56,710 bases of DNA from Arachnia propionica (GCF_003859805.1 NZ_RQZG01000019.1:1-56710), one strand, 5' to 3'; counted from the first letter of the stretch, positions 16,175-25,168 are shown. The notes: a model not told the origin generated them from the sequence alone. Translations and numbers: made by a program.

Positions 16175-16816
16175 GTGACGACAACCCCTCATGGTCTGGG
16201 CCCCACCCGAGCTCGGGTGCTGGCCCTGTTGCAGACCGCAGCCGCCCCCATGACGATCACACAGATCGCCGAGCGGCTCGACCTGCACCAGAACTCCTCG
16301 CGTTTTCACCTGGAGGCCCTCGTCGCAACCGGCTACGCCACCAGACATCAGGTCGGCACCGGTGGCCCAGGACGGCCCCCGATGCACTACCAGGCCACCT
16401 CGGAGTCACCCGAGATGCATCACGTTCACCTGGTGGAACTCACCCAGACCCTGCTGGGACAGCTCTGTCTGCTCTCCCCCGACCCCGGGGCCTCGGCCAT
16501 CGAGGCGGGGCGCACCTGGGGCAGCTCACTCGCCTCCCAGGAGGAGCGGGACCACGAACTGCCGGAGACCACTGTCATCGATCTGGTCCGCCACCTGGGT
16601 GAACGAGGTTTCACCACCACGCGCGACCAGGCCGGGCTGTGTTTCTCCCGCTGCCCGTTCCGGGGCACCGTCCGGGATGACCTGCTACCACTGGTGTGTG
16701 CGGTCCATCAGGGGTTCCTCGACGGCTTCCTCGAGGGAACCCGGGTCCACAGCGGTCTGCTGGAGATCGGGGAGCAGACCTGCCGGGTGGACCTGGGCAT
16801 TCACGAACAGGGCTGA
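16175..16816 (+). CDS. ArsR/SufR-like HTH regulator with C-terminal cysteines
   Basis: 213 residues. The N-terminal winged helix-turn-helix (about 10-75: ARVLALLQ..., ITQIAERLDLHQNSSRFHLEAL) is followed by a wing GTGGPGRPPMHY, a helical middle and a C-terminal domain with CFSRCPF and a later VCAVHQG, the layout of SufR-like regulators that bind an Fe-S cluster. GTG 16175 is preferred because a CAAGAT box precedes it by seven bases; GTG 16169 is possible. It is divergent from the moa/nar operon and probably controls it, perhaps sensing oxygen, NO or Fe-S status; that is inference from position and Cys residues. The 3' end overlaps cobA by 16 bp. Confidence 0.8.
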   Translation: MTTTPHGLGPTRARVLALLQTAAAPMTITQIAERLDLHQNSSRFHLEALVATGYATRHQVGTGGPGRPPMHYQATSESPEMHHVHLVELTQTLLGQLCLLSPDPGASAIEAGRTWGSSLASQEERDHELPETTVIDLVRHLGERGFTTTRDQAGLCFSRCPFRGTVRDDLLPLVCAVHQGFLDGFLEGTRVHSGLLEIGEQTCRVDLGIHEQG

Positions 16817-17535
16817 GCCAGTGCCGCGACCTCACCGATGACAGTGACCGCAGGGGGCTGCACCCCTGCCTGCTCAGCGGCTGCGGCCAGCTCACCGACC
16901 GGGGAGCTGAGCACCCGCATCGTGGGAAGACCGGCGTTCTCGATGACCACGGCCGGGGTCGTCGTCGCGAGTCCGGCGGCCACGAGACGTTCGGTGATCC
17001 GTGGCAGGTTCTGCACGCCCATCATGATCACGATCGTCAAACCGGAGGTGGCCAGATGGTCCCAGTCGATGCTGCCCCGCGGGTCGTCCGGGGCGACATG
17101 GCCGCTGACCACCGCGTATCCCTGGACGAGGCCCCGGTGCGTCACCGGTACCCCGGCCAACCCGGCACCGGCGATGGAGGAGGAGATTCCGGGGACGTAG
17201 CTGACCGGAATCCCGGCACGCTCACACGCCTGCCATTCCTCGAAGCCGCGCCCGAAGACGAACGGATCCCCGCCCTTGAACCGGACGACGGTGCGTCCGG
17301 CCAGCGCCTGGTCCACGAGGATCTGGTTGATGGTCTCCTGGGGGGTGAACTCACCACGTGGGATCTTCCCGACGTGGATCACCTCGGCCCCCTCGGCGAT
17401 CTCCTCGAGCAGCTCCGTGGGCACCAGACGATCCGTCACCACGACGTCGGCCGCACGCAGCGCCTTCAGCCCGGCGACGGTGATGAGATCGGGGTCCCCG
17501 GGGCCCGCCCCGACCAGGATCACTCGTCCACTCAT
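16801..17535 (-). CDS. cobA: Uroporphyrinogen-III C-methyltransferase
   Basis: 244 residues; SUMT makes precorrin-2 from uroporphyrinogen III, the branch point to cobalamin and siroheme. VGAGPGDPDLITVAGLKAL, the RFKGGDPFVFGRG loop, GISSSIAGAGLAGVPVTHRG and the late ENAG and TVIGEV regions are typical. ATG 17535 follows GAAGGAGGAA and overlaps the end of the cobB-cobC gene by four bases. No CysG oxidase/ferrochelatase domain is attached. Confidence 0.95.
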   Translation of the reverse strand: MSGRVILVGAGPGDPDLITVAGLKALRAADVVVTDRLVPTELLEEIAEGAEVIHVGKIPRGEFTPQETINQILVDQALAGRTVVRFKGGDPFVFGRGFEEWQACERAGIPVSYVPGISSSIAGAGLAGVPVTHRGLVQGYAVVSGHVAPDDPRGSIDWDHLATSGLTIVIMMGVQNLPRITERLVAAGLATTTPAVVIENAGLPTMRVLSSPVGELAAAAEQAGVQPPAVTVIGEVAALAQPCS

Positions 17536-19934
17536 GCCAGTTCCTCCTTCAACACCTGCAACAGCCGGGCACGGAGCTCCGCCCCGGGGATCCGCGCTCG
17601 GAACCATTCCTCACCCAGCCCCGGGAACGTATCACCCCGTCTGAGGCCGAGCCCACGGGCCCTCACCTTTTCCCTGAGTCCGCTCGGCCCCCTGACCAGC
17701 AGGAAGGGAGCCGCGGAGTCCACGACGTGCAGTCCGAGTCCCCGCAGTCCTATGGTCAGGGCCTCGCGTTCCGCGTCGAGCTGCTCCTGCCACTGACGAA
17801 CCTCCGCGTGTGCCTGCCCGGTGGACACCGCCGACATCGCCGCGAGTGCAGGAGAGCTGACGGCCCAGGGGCTCTGCACCGCCTTCAGACGCGCGATGAG
17901 CTCCTCATCGCCGATGACGTATCCGACACGCAGCCCCGCCAGCCCCCAGGTCTTGGTGAGCGAGCGCAGCACGAGCACTCCCGTCAGTCCTCCCACGAGC
18001 ATGGACTCGCCCTCCCCGGGCACCGCGTCCATGAAGGCCTCGTCCACCACCACGACCCGCCCCGGGCGACAGCAGCGGCGGATCTCCTCGGCCGGGTGGA
18101 GCACCCCCGTCGGGTTCGTCGGGTTGCCGATCATCACGAGGTCCGCTCCGCTCGGCACCCGATCCGCATGGAACCGGAATCCGTCCTCGGGCCAGCTCAG
18201 CACCCGATGCGGCACGACACCTGCAGCCCGCAACGCGGCCTCGGGTTCGGTGAACTGGGGATGGACCACCACGGGGTGCCGGTGTGGCAGGGCCCGGGCG
18301 ATGAGGGTGAAGGCCTCCGCCGCTCCTGCCACCGGCAGCACGTTGCCCTCCTCGACACCGTGCCATGAGGCGAGCGCAACGATGGCCGCACGGCTGTCCG
18401 GGTAGGGGGCCAGAGCAGCGGCCCGGATCTCGGCGAGCAACCACGCCGGGGGTTCAGACAACCTCACGTTCACGGCGAGGTCCACCACCCCCGGGCTCAG
18501 TTCCGCATCACCGTGGTGGTGCAGATCCGGTTCGACGCTGCGCATCGGGGCCGCTCCCGGTTCTCCCCGCGGCACCTCTTCGCGGAAGGCATGGACGGCA
18601 TCGGCGAAACGTTGGGCCAGCTGAGGGTGACCGGCCCAGTGGACGTGGAGGTAGGAGGCATGGACGTTGTCACTGCTCCAGCCGTCGTCCCAGTGCCCTT
18701 GCGGCCCCTCCCAGCCCCAGGCAGCCGTCATCCCGGGCGGGAACTGTGTCGTGGTCCGGTGGAACTCGTGACCGGTGACCTCCTCCCCGCTGCGCGCGTA
18801 GAAGCCGTCACGCACGGCACTGGCACGTCGGTAACCCAGCGTCAACCGGGGTCCCATCGCGGCCACCCCGGGAATCGCCCCCACCATCGGGGACCCGTCG
18901 ACGCCACGAGCCAGGTAGAGCATCCCGGCGCATTCCGCGACCACCGGGACCCCGGCGGCGATGTGCCGACGCAGATCGGCCAGCAGGGTCTCGCGGGAGG
19001 TGAGGGCCGCGGCATGCACCTCGGGGAACCCGCCACCGAGATAGATGCCTGCCGTGCCCTCCGGCAGGGCGTGGTCCACTGCTGGGTCGAAGATCACGGG
19101 GCGGCAACCGGCCGCCTCGAGCAGTTCCAGGGTCTCGGCGTAACGGAAGGTGAAGGCCCTGCCTCCCGCGACGGCGACGACCGGACGTCGTGGCGAGGGA
19201 GGTACGACCTCTGCGGTGGGCTGCCACGGGGGCACCACCACCTCGGGTGCGGTGCGTGCCGCGGCGATGAGGGCGTCGAGATCGACATGGGTGGCCACCT
19301 GCTCGGCCAGGCGTCCCATGGTCGCCTCGGCATCAGCGCGCTCCTCGACGGGAACCAGCCCCAGATGACGCGACGGCGCCTCGATCGCGGCGTCCCTGGG
19401 CAGGATGCCGAGGATCGGAAGGTCGAGACCATCCAGCGCGGCGAGCACCTCGTCGCGGTGCCGGTCGGTGGCCACCTTGTTGATGATGACCCCGGCGAAA
19501 CGCAACGCAGGATCGTAGTGGGTCAACCCGAGCGCCACGGCCGCGATGGAACGGGAGGTGGCCGAGGCGTCGAGACACAGCACGACCGGGGAGGAGGACA
19601 GCGCGGCCACGTGAGCGGTGGAACCGAATCCGTGGTGACCCAGTTGGCCGTCGTAGAGCCCCATCACCCCCTCGATGACGCTGATGTCGGCTCCTGTCGC
19701 CCCGTGGGCGAGCAACGGTGTGATGCGCTCCTCGCCGACCAGGAACGGGTCGAGGTTGCGGCCCGGCCGCCCGGAGGCCATGGCATGGTACCCGGGATCG
19801 ATGAAATCAGGACCGACCTTGAACCCCTGGACGGTGAGTCCCCTCGCGGCCAGCGCGGCGATGATCCCGGTGGTGATGGTCGTCTTGCCCTGGCCGGAGG
19901 CTGCGGCCGCCACCACGAAACGGGGCAGGTTCAC
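17532..19934 (-). CDS. cobB-cobC: Fused cobyrinate a,c-diamide synthase (CobB/CbiA) and threonine-phosphate decarboxylase-like aminotransferase (CobC/CobD)
   Basis: 800 residues in one frame. Residues 1 to about 455 are CobB: P-loop AAASGQGKTT near the start, KVGPDFIDPGYH, and a class I glutamine amidotransferase domain with nucleophile Cys near 335 (VVAECAGML) and a GHEFH motif. From about 465 on, a PLP-dependent fold I aminotransferase follows: GNPTNPTG, VVVDEAFMD and the PLP lysine near 661 in SLTKTWGLAG, as in CobC/CobD. The linker (about 450-470) is short and His/Pro-rich, with no stop or frame change. GTG 19934 overlaps the cobO stop (GTGA). One chain would amidate the corrin ring and supply aminopropanol for the nucleotide loop; separate genes are the rule. 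Confidence 0.92.
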   Translation of the reverse strand: MNLPRFVVAAAASGQGKTTITTGIIAALAARGLTVQGFKVGPDFIDPGYHAMASGRPGRNLDPFLVGEERITPLLAHGATGADISVIEGVMGLYDGQLGHHGFGSTAHVAALSSSPVVLCLDASATSRSIAAVALGLTHYDPALRFAGVIINKVATDRHRDEVLAALDGLDLPILGILPRDAAIEAPSRHLGLVPVEERADAEATMGRLAEQVATHVDLDALIAAARTAPEVVVPPWQPTAEVVPPSPRRPVVAVAGGRAFTFRYAETLELLEAAGCRPVIFDPAVDHALPEGTAGIYLGGGFPEVHAAALTSRETLLADLRRHIAAGVPVVAECAGMLYLARGVDGSPMVGAIPGVAAMGPRLTLGYRRASAVRDGFYARSGEEVTGHEFHRTTTQFPPGMTAAWGWEGPQGHWDDGWSSDNVHASYLHVHWAGHPQLAQRFADAVHAFREEVPRGEPGAAPMRSVEPDLHHHGDAELSPGVVDLAVNVRLSEPPAWLLAEIRAAALAPYPDSRAAIVALASWHGVEEGNVLPVAGAAEAFTLIARALPHRHPVVVHPQFTEPEAALRAAGVVPHRVLSWPEDGFRFHADRVPSGADLVMIGNPTNPTGVLHPAEEIRRCCRPGRVVVVDEAFMDAVPGEGESMLVGGLTGVLVLRSLTKTWGLAGLRVGYVIGDEELIARLKAVQSPWAVSSPALAAMSAVSTGQAHAEVRQWQEQLDAEREALTIGLRGLGLHVVDSAAPFLLVRGPSGLREKVRARGLGLRRGDTFPGLGEEWFRARIPGAELRARLLQVLKEELA

Positions 19935-20545
19935 CACTCGATGCCCTTCTGGCCCTTCTGCCCCTCGTCGAAGGGGTGCTTGATCTTCGTCATGGTCGTC
20001 ACGAGCCCGGCCACCTCGAGGATCGGCTCGGGGCAGCGCCGTCCCGTGATGACGACGTGCTGGAACCCGGGGCGGTTCCGCAGCACCTCCGCCACCTCCT
20101 CGGCATCGATCCACCCCCACTCCATGGGGTAGGTGAACTCGTCGAGGACGTAGAGGGTGTGGGTCTGTTCCGCCAGCCGTCGTCTCACCTCCGCCCAGCC
20201 GTCACGGGCGGCCTCCGCGGGATCCTCGTCGGCTGACCTTCGGGTCCAGGACCAACCCGATCCCATCTTGTTCCACTCGACGGGCCCGCCCTCGCCGGTG
20301 CTGTCGTGAAGTCGCCCCAGCGCCTCGAGTGCACTCTGCTCACCGATCCGCCACTTGGCGGACTTCACGAACTGGAAGATCCCGATGCTCCAGCCCTGGT
20401 TCCACCCTCGCAGGGCCAGACCGAAGGCGGCCGTCGACTTGCCCTTGCCCTCACCCTGGTTGACCAGCACCAAGGGGCGGTTGCGCCGTTGCCGGGTGGT
20501 CAGGCCGTCGTCCGGCACAGTGGTCGGGGTTCCTTGGGCCATCAC
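19931..20545 (-). CDS. cobO: Cob(I)yrinic acid a,c-diamide adenosyltransferase
   Basis: 204 residues of the CobA/CobO/BtuR family, which adds the adenosyl group to cobalt(I) corrinoids. The P-loop GEGKGKSTAAFG (about residues 31-42), FVKSAKWRIGE and the YVLDEFTYPMEWG and ITGRRCPEP motifs are complete. It overlaps chlID by ATGA at the front and cobB-cobC by GTGA at the back, all in the riboswitch-led operon that starts at 22563. Confidence 0.95.
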   Translation of the reverse strand: MMAQGTPTTVPDDGLTTRQRRNRPLVLVNQGEGKGKSTAAFGLALRGWNQGWSIGIFQFVKSAKWRIGEQSALEALGRLHDSTGEGGPVEWNKMGSGWSWTRRSADEDPAEAARDGWAEVRRRLAEQTHTLYVLDEFTYPMEWGWIDAEEVAEVLRNRPGFQHVVITGRRCPEPILEVAGLVTTMTKIKHPFDEGQKGQKGIEW

Positions 20546-22563
20546 GCCACCTCCTGGTACTGGCCGCGCACCACCTGGGTGATGGCGGCCGGGTCGAGTT
20601 CCGCCATGGGCACCAGCTCGGCCCCCAGACGCATCGCGAGGTCACCGGCGAGCCCGAGCCGCATCGGCCCGCTCTCACAGTCGATCACCACGCAGTCGAG
20701 ACCACGCAACGACAACGCGTCCGCAGCGGCACGGGAGCGGGCGAGTGCGCCCTTGCCCGCCGTGGCGCGGCCGTCGCTGAGCAGCACGAGGATGGGACGT
20801 CGCGTCGGATCCTTGACCGCCTCGGTCGCCAACACCTGGGCCGCACACTCCAGCCCCTCGGCCAGAGGGGTACGGCCACCGTGGGGCAGCTCGTCGAGCC
20901 GCAACGCCGCTGCCTCGACGGAATTGGTGGGAGGCAGCACCAGCTCTGCCCCCTCACCCCTGAAGGTGATCATGCCCACCTTGTCGCGACGCTGGTAGGC
21001 ATCCAGCAGCAGGGACAGCACCGCGGTCTTCACGGTGGTCATGCGTCGCCTGGCCCCCATCGATCCTGAGGCATCGACGACGAAGAGCACCAGGTTGGAC
21101 TCCCGTCCCTCCCGTCGGGCACGTCGGATGTCCTCGCCGAGGATGTGGAGCCGCTGCCCGTCCCGCTTGCCGCGGGTCGCCTGGTGCGGGGCGGCCGCCT
21201 TGATGGTGGCTGGAACGTGCCAGGCACCGGTCGTCGCGCGGGGATCGACACCGACGACCCGGCCGTGGCTGGTCAGCGCCCTGGAGCGTCGTCCCGGTGT
21301 CCCCTCCCCTAGGCCCTTGGCCCGAAGCACTCGGGGCCGGAAGGGAGAATCCGCGCTTGCCAGTCCCATCGGTGCCATCCCTGATGGCGGCTCCGACTCC
21401 TGCGACTCCGCCGAGGGTGGATCCCGCTGCGGCTCAGGCTGCCCGGGAGGGTCAGCCGGAGCGTGCTGGTCCTCCGGCTCGGGCCTGGCATCTCCGGGGC
21501 GCTGGGCGTCATCGTCCGGTCCCTGTCCCGGGTCCTCGGGGGGTTCGGGTTCCGGATCAGGCTCGTCGTCGCCCAGCAACTGGTCGAGCAGGTCCTCGTC
21601 CAGGCCCGGGGCGTCGAAGGGCTTACGGCGGCGGCGGTGCGGCAGGGACAGCAACGCGGCCACCCGAATGTCGGCCTTGGTGACCCTGTCACGCCCCTCC
21701 CAGGCCGCGTTGGCGACGGCGGCCCGGGCGGTGACGATGTCGGCACGCATCCCGTCCACGTCGAAGGCGGCACAGACCTCGGCGATCTTGGCGAGCATCG
21801 CATCACTCAGCTCGACCCGATCGACGCGTCGTTGTGCGTCCGCGATGCGTCGGGCCAGCTCGGCCTGCCGATCGGCGTAGGAGGCCCGGAACCCCTCCGG
21901 GTCGGCGTCGAAGGCCATGCGTCGCCGCACGATCCCCACCCGCGTGGCAGGGTCGCGGGGGGCATGGACCTCGACGGTGAGACCGAACCGGTCGAGCAAC
22001 TGCGGACGCAGCTCCCCCTCCTCGGGGTTCATGGTGCCCACCAGCATGAAACGGGCGGCATGGGAGACCGAGACCCCGTCACGTTCGACGGTGTTGCGCC
22101 CCATCGCGGCGGCGTCCAGCAGCAGGTCCACCAGGTGGTCGTGGAGCAGGTTCACCTCATCGACGTAGAGGATCCCCCGATGGGCGGCGGCGAGCAGACC
22201 CGGCTCGAAGGTGGTCTCCCCCTTGCCGAGAGCCGCCTGCAGGTCCAACGACCCGGTCACGCGGTCCTCGGAGGCACCCACCGGGAGCTCGACCAGCGGT
22301 ACGGGCACCGTCGCCACCTCCCGGTTGGCGACGTCCAGGTCGAGACAGTCGGCATCCAGCTGGTCGGGGTCGCAGCGGAACCGACATCCGACGAGGACCT
22401 GCTGCTTTGGCAGCACCTCTGTCAGACCACGCACGATGGTGGACTTCGCCGTGCCCTTCTCGCCGCGCACGAGCACCCCTCCGATCTGGGGGGAGATGCT
22501 GGCCAGGATCAGGGCACGCGACATGTCCTCGGCACCCAGGACCGCGGTGAATGGGAACTTCAT
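20542..22563 (-). CDS. Fused ChlI-ChlD-type chelatase subunit, likely cobaltochelatase ATPase component
   Basis: 673 residues. The N-terminal AAA+ domain (about 1-340) has the Walker A RGEKGTAKST near residue 34, an LYVDEVNLL Walker B and GTMNPEEGELRPQLLDRF; then an acidic, Pro-rich linker (about 345-420); then a von Willebrand A domain with MIDAS DASGSMG near 497. This is the fused BchI/BchD layout often found with CobN in actinobacteria. No cobN is in the window, so the large chelatase subunit must be elsewhere. ATG 22563 has AGGAAGG upstream, behind a cobalamin riboswitch. Confidence 0.88.
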   Translation of the reverse strand: MKFPFTAVLGAEDMSRALILASISPQIGGVLVRGEKGTAKSTIVRGLTEVLPKQQVLVGCRFRCDPDQLDADCLDLDVANREVATVPVPLVELPVGASEDRVTGSLDLQAALGKGETTFEPGLLAAAHRGILYVDEVNLLHDHLVDLLLDAAAMGRNTVERDGVSVSHAARFMLVGTMNPEEGELRPQLLDRFGLTVEVHAPRDPATRVGIVRRRMAFDADPEGFRASYADRQAELARRIADAQRRVDRVELSDAMLAKIAEVCAAFDVDGMRADIVTARAAVANAAWEGRDRVTKADIRVAALLSLPHRRRRKPFDAPGLDEDLLDQLLGDDEPDPEPEPPEDPGQGPDDDAQRPGDARPEPEDQHAPADPPGQPEPQRDPPSAESQESEPPSGMAPMGLASADSPFRPRVLRAKGLGEGTPGRRSRALTSHGRVVGVDPRATTGAWHVPATIKAAAPHQATRGKRDGQRLHILGEDIRRARREGRESNLVLFVVDASGSMGARRRMTTVKTAVLSLLLDAYQRRDKVGMITFRGEGAELVLPPTNSVEAAALRLDELPHGGRTPLAEGLECAAQVLATEAVKDPTRRPILVLLSDGRATAGKGALARSRAAADALSLRGLDCVVIDCESGPMRLGLAGDLAMRLGAELVPMAELDPAAITQVVRGQYQEVA

Positions 22564-22575
22564 CTGAGCCTTCCT

Positions 22576-22700
22576 GTGGGTCCGCGCCCACGACAGTTTC
22601 GGCCGGGCGGATGACCTGGCTCACCCCTGGACGGGGATCACAGTGGCGGGACCGCTGCGGATTCGCACCGCATTCCTCACCCGGCGGGGCCATTCTTCCA
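22576..22700 (-). ncRNA. Cobalamin riboswitch upstream of the chlID-cobO-cobBC-cobA operon
   Basis: Read on the minus strand: GGTGCGAATCCGCAGCGG, then CCACTGTGATCC, then GAGCCAGGTCATCCGCC, which correspond to the conserved core and B12 box of cobalamin riboswitches. A perfect small hairpin (GTGGG, six-base loop, CCCAC, 22576-22591) lies directly against the AGGAAGG ribosome binding site of chlID and is a likely expression platform. Repression of the operon by adenosyl- or hydroxocobalamin is expected from the class. Confidence 0.9.
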
Positions 22701-22723
22701 CACGATGAGTAGGCTCAGGTACC

Positions 22724-23929
22724 GTGATCGATGTCGTGGGGGTCCCGGCCGAGGGACTCGCGGAGTTGCCGGAGCAGTTGCGGGCCCGGGTGGAGGCCGC
22801 CCCGGTGGTGGTGGGTGGCCCCCGTCACCTGGCGATGCTGCCGGATCCCGAACGCGGGGTGCCTTGGCCGAAGCCACTGCGAAACGGCCTGAAGCCGTTG
22901 TTCTCCCGGCTCGGTGACGACGTGGTGGTGCTGGCCACCGGTGATCCCCTGCTCTCGGGGGTGGCCACCACCCTCATCGAGGAGTTGGGTGCGCAGCGGA
23001 TCCGGGTCCATCCCGGTCTGTCCTCCGAGACCTTGGCGCGAGCCCGGATGCTCTGGTCGGCCGAGACCACCTCCTGGATCTCCCTGGTGGGGCGCGACCC
23101 ACACCGGGTGCTGGCGCTGGCGGCCCCGGGGGAACGCCTGCTGGTGCTCTCCGCCGACGAACACACCCCCGCCGAGGTGGCCCGCATCCTCACCGCAGAG
23201 GGCTGGGGAGCCTCACGGTTGACGGTGCTGGGAGATCTCGGCACCCCTGAGGAATCCCGGAACGAGTTCGAGGCCGCCGAGCTGGCCCGCACCGGGACCA
23301 CCCTGCCCCGGCTCAACGTGGTGGCCGTGGAGTTCTCCCACCCGGTGCAGCCCCTGGTGCCGGGCCCACTGCTGCCCGATGCCGCGTTCACCAACGACGG
23401 GCAGCTGACCAGGCAGCCGATGCGCCTGGTCGCCCTGGCCGCCCTGGCCCCGGCACCCGGCCAGGTGCTCTGGGACGTCGGTCTGGGCTCCGGCAGCATC
23501 GCCATCTCCTGGTGCCGTGCGGCGGATCGCGCGCGGGCCGTCGGGTTCGACAAGCGCGGCGACCGGGCCGCCCGGGCCCGGGGCAATGCCACCCGGTTGG
23601 GGGTGGGTGACCGGCTCGACGTCAGGGTCGGGGATGCCGCCTCACTGCTGCAGGACCCGTCGCTGCCCCGACCCGACGCGGTGTTCTTCGGGGGCGGTTG
23701 CAGCCGCGACGCCGTCACCTCGGCCCTGTCGGCACTGCGTCCCGGGGGTCGGCTCGTGATCCACTCCGTGACGTTGGAGACCGAGGCCCTGCTGGCCGAG
23801 CTCCACGCCAGGCACGGCGGGGAACTGCTCCGGCTGCACATGGAGCAACTGCGTCCCCTGGGATCGTTCCGGGGCTGGCAGCCCAGCCGTCACATCACCA
23901 GTTACTGCGTCACGAAGGAGCAGTCATGA
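22724..23929 (+). CDS. cobL: Precorrin-6Y C5,15-methyltransferase (decarboxylating)
   Basis: 401 residues, a fusion of a CbiE-type methyltransferase (about 1-200: LATGDPLLSG, ISLVGRDPHRV) and a CbiT-type SAM domain (about 225-400: LWDVGLGSGSIAI near 247). It methylates C5 and C15 and decarboxylates the acetate side chain of ring C. The start GTG 22724 has TAGGCT eight bases upstream; no ribosome binding site is seen, so it is probably leaderless. The gene is divergent from chlID and the riboswitch. Its stop overlaps cobM (ATGA). Confidence 0.93.
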   Translation: MIDVVGVPAEGLAELPEQLRARVEAAPVVVGGPRHLAMLPDPERGVPWPKPLRNGLKPLFSRLGDDVVVLATGDPLLSGVATTLIEELGAQRIRVHPGLSSETLARARMLWSAETTSWISLVGRDPHRVLALAAPGERLLVLSADEHTPAEVARILTAEGWGASRLTVLGDLGTPEESRNEFEAAELARTGTTLPRLNVVAVEFSHPVQPLVPGPLLPDAAFTNDGQLTRQPMRLVALAALAPAPGQVLWDVGLGSGSIAISWCRAADRARAVGFDKRGDRAARARGNATRLGVGDRLDVRVGDAASLLQDPSLPRPDAVFFGGGCSRDAVTSALSALRPGGRLVIHSVTLETEALLAELHARHGGELLRLHMEQLRPLGSFRGWQPSRHITSYCVTKEQS

Positions 23930-24669
23930 CCGTTCACTTCATCGGGGCCGGACCGGGTGCCGCCGATCTGCTCACCCTGCGAGGTGCCGAGCTGATCCGC
24001 ACCTCCCAGGTCTGTCTCTACGCCGGGACCTACATCGACCAGGTGTTGGCCCACTGCGCACCGGACACCGAACGGATCGACACCCAGCACCTGAACCTGG
24101 ACGCCATCACCGAGCACCTGGTGCGGGCCCACCGGGAGGGCAAGGACGTGACCCGGCTCTGCTCGGGTGACCCGTCGATCTACTCGGCGATCGCGGAACA
24201 GACCAGACGTCTGGACGCGGCCGGGGTGCCGTGGGACGTCACCCCCGGGGTGCCCGCCTACGCAGCGGCGGCAGCCCTGCTCGGCAAGGAACTCACCGTC
24301 CCGGAGGTGGCCCAGACGGTGATCCTGACCCGGGCCCAGAAGGATTCGACGGCGATGCCGGAGACGGAGCGGCTGGAGCACCTCGCGGCCTCCCGGGCCA
24401 CGCTCGCCCTCCACCTCGCGATCCGTCACACCGAGAGGCTCCGCACCCAGCTCCTCCCCCACTACGGCCCTGACTGCCCGGTGGCGATCATCGGCAACGC
24501 CACCCAGCCGGACCAGACCGTCATCCGCACCACCGTCGAGGACATGCACGAGGCCGCGCTGGGATCCGGACTCAGACAGGCCGCCATCATCCTCGTGGGT
24601 GAGGCGCTCAGGGCGGCGGACTTCGTGGAATCCCACCTCTACAGCTCACGGTGCGCCCCGCAGCGATAG
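23926..24669 (+). CDS. cobM: Precorrin-4 C11-methyltransferase
   Basis: 247 residues of the tetrapyrrole methyltransferase family. IGAGPGAADLLTLRG, the CLYAGTYID segment, RLCSGDPSIYSA and DVTPGVPAYAAAAALL are characteristic of CobM/CbiF. ATG 23926 lies in ATGA with cobL and behind GAAGGAG. Its TAG stop (24667-24669) forms part of the -10 box of the next gene. The product acts between CobJ and CobL in the ring-contracted part of the pathway. Confidence 0.94.
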   Translation: MTVHFIGAGPGAADLLTLRGAELIRTSQVCLYAGTYIDQVLAHCAPDTERIDTQHLNLDAITEHLVRAHREGKDVTRLCSGDPSIYSAIAEQTRRLDAAGVPWDVTPGVPAYAAAAALLGKELTVPEVAQTVILTRAQKDSTAMPETERLEHLAASRATLALHLAIRHTERLRTQLLPHYGPDCPVAIIGNATQPDQTVIRTTVEDMHEAALGSGLRQAAIILVGEALRAADFVESHLYSSRCAPQR

Positions 24670-24678
24670 GCTGCTGGT

Positions 24679-25080
24679 ATGTCGGACCAGCGTGGGTCGA
24701 TCACCGTGTGGGCGGCGGCCTCGCTGCTCGGATTCATCGTGGCCATCGGGCTCGGCGTCGACTTCGCCGGGCATGCCGGGAAACAGGCGGAGGCGCGCGC
24801 CATCGCAGCGCAGGCGGCCCGTTCGGCCGGGCAGCAGGTGGTCCTCGACGACGGGCGTCTCGTGCTGGATCCCTCCCTGTCCCGTCGTGCCGCCCTGGGT
24901 TACGTCTCTGCCGCCGGGATGTCGGGAAGGATGACCTTCACCTCGGCCACCTCCGTCCGGGTGACGGTGAGCGGCAACTACGACACGATGTTCCTCGGTA
25001 TCATCGGGATCTCCAACATCGCCGTCGAGGCAGAGGGTGCCGCCAACCTGACCTCGGCCGTCGACGGGACCCAACGGTGA
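24679..25080 (+). CDS. TadE/TadG-like single-pass membrane protein
   Basis: 133 residues. After a short polar start (MSDQRGS) there is one hydrophobic segment (about 8-28, ITVWAAASLLGFIVAIGLGVD) of TadE/TadG type, a helical AEARAIAAQAAR stretch and an extracellular part with a hydrophobic C-terminal strand region. TadE-like proteins are pilin-like components of Flp/Tad pili, yet no other tad gene is here. A TAGGCT box six bases before ATG 24679 suggests a leaderless mRNA independent of cobLM. Function is unproven. Confidence 0.6.
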   Translation: MSDQRGSITVWAAASLLGFIVAIGLGVDFAGHAGKQAEARAIAAQAARSAGQQVVLDDGRLVLDPSLSRRAALGYVSAAGMSGRMTFTSATSVRVTVSGNYDTMFLGIIGISNIAVEAEGAANLTSAVDGTQR

Positions 25081-25081
25081 G

Positions 25082-25101
25082 GCCCCGAGAGCACCCGGGG
25101 C
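25082..25101 (+). terminator. GC-rich hairpin after the TadE-like gene
   Basis: GCCCCG (25082-25087), an eight-base loop and CGGGGC (25096-25101) form a perfect six-base stem two bases past the stop. There is no T tract, so it may be an actinobacterial-style terminator or only an mRNA 3' end stabiliser. Confidence 0.35.
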
Positions 25102-25168
25102 TGATTCCGGGGGAACTCAGGGATGCTCCCCGATACCGCACCCCTTCCTTCCAGGACATGCTGGAACC

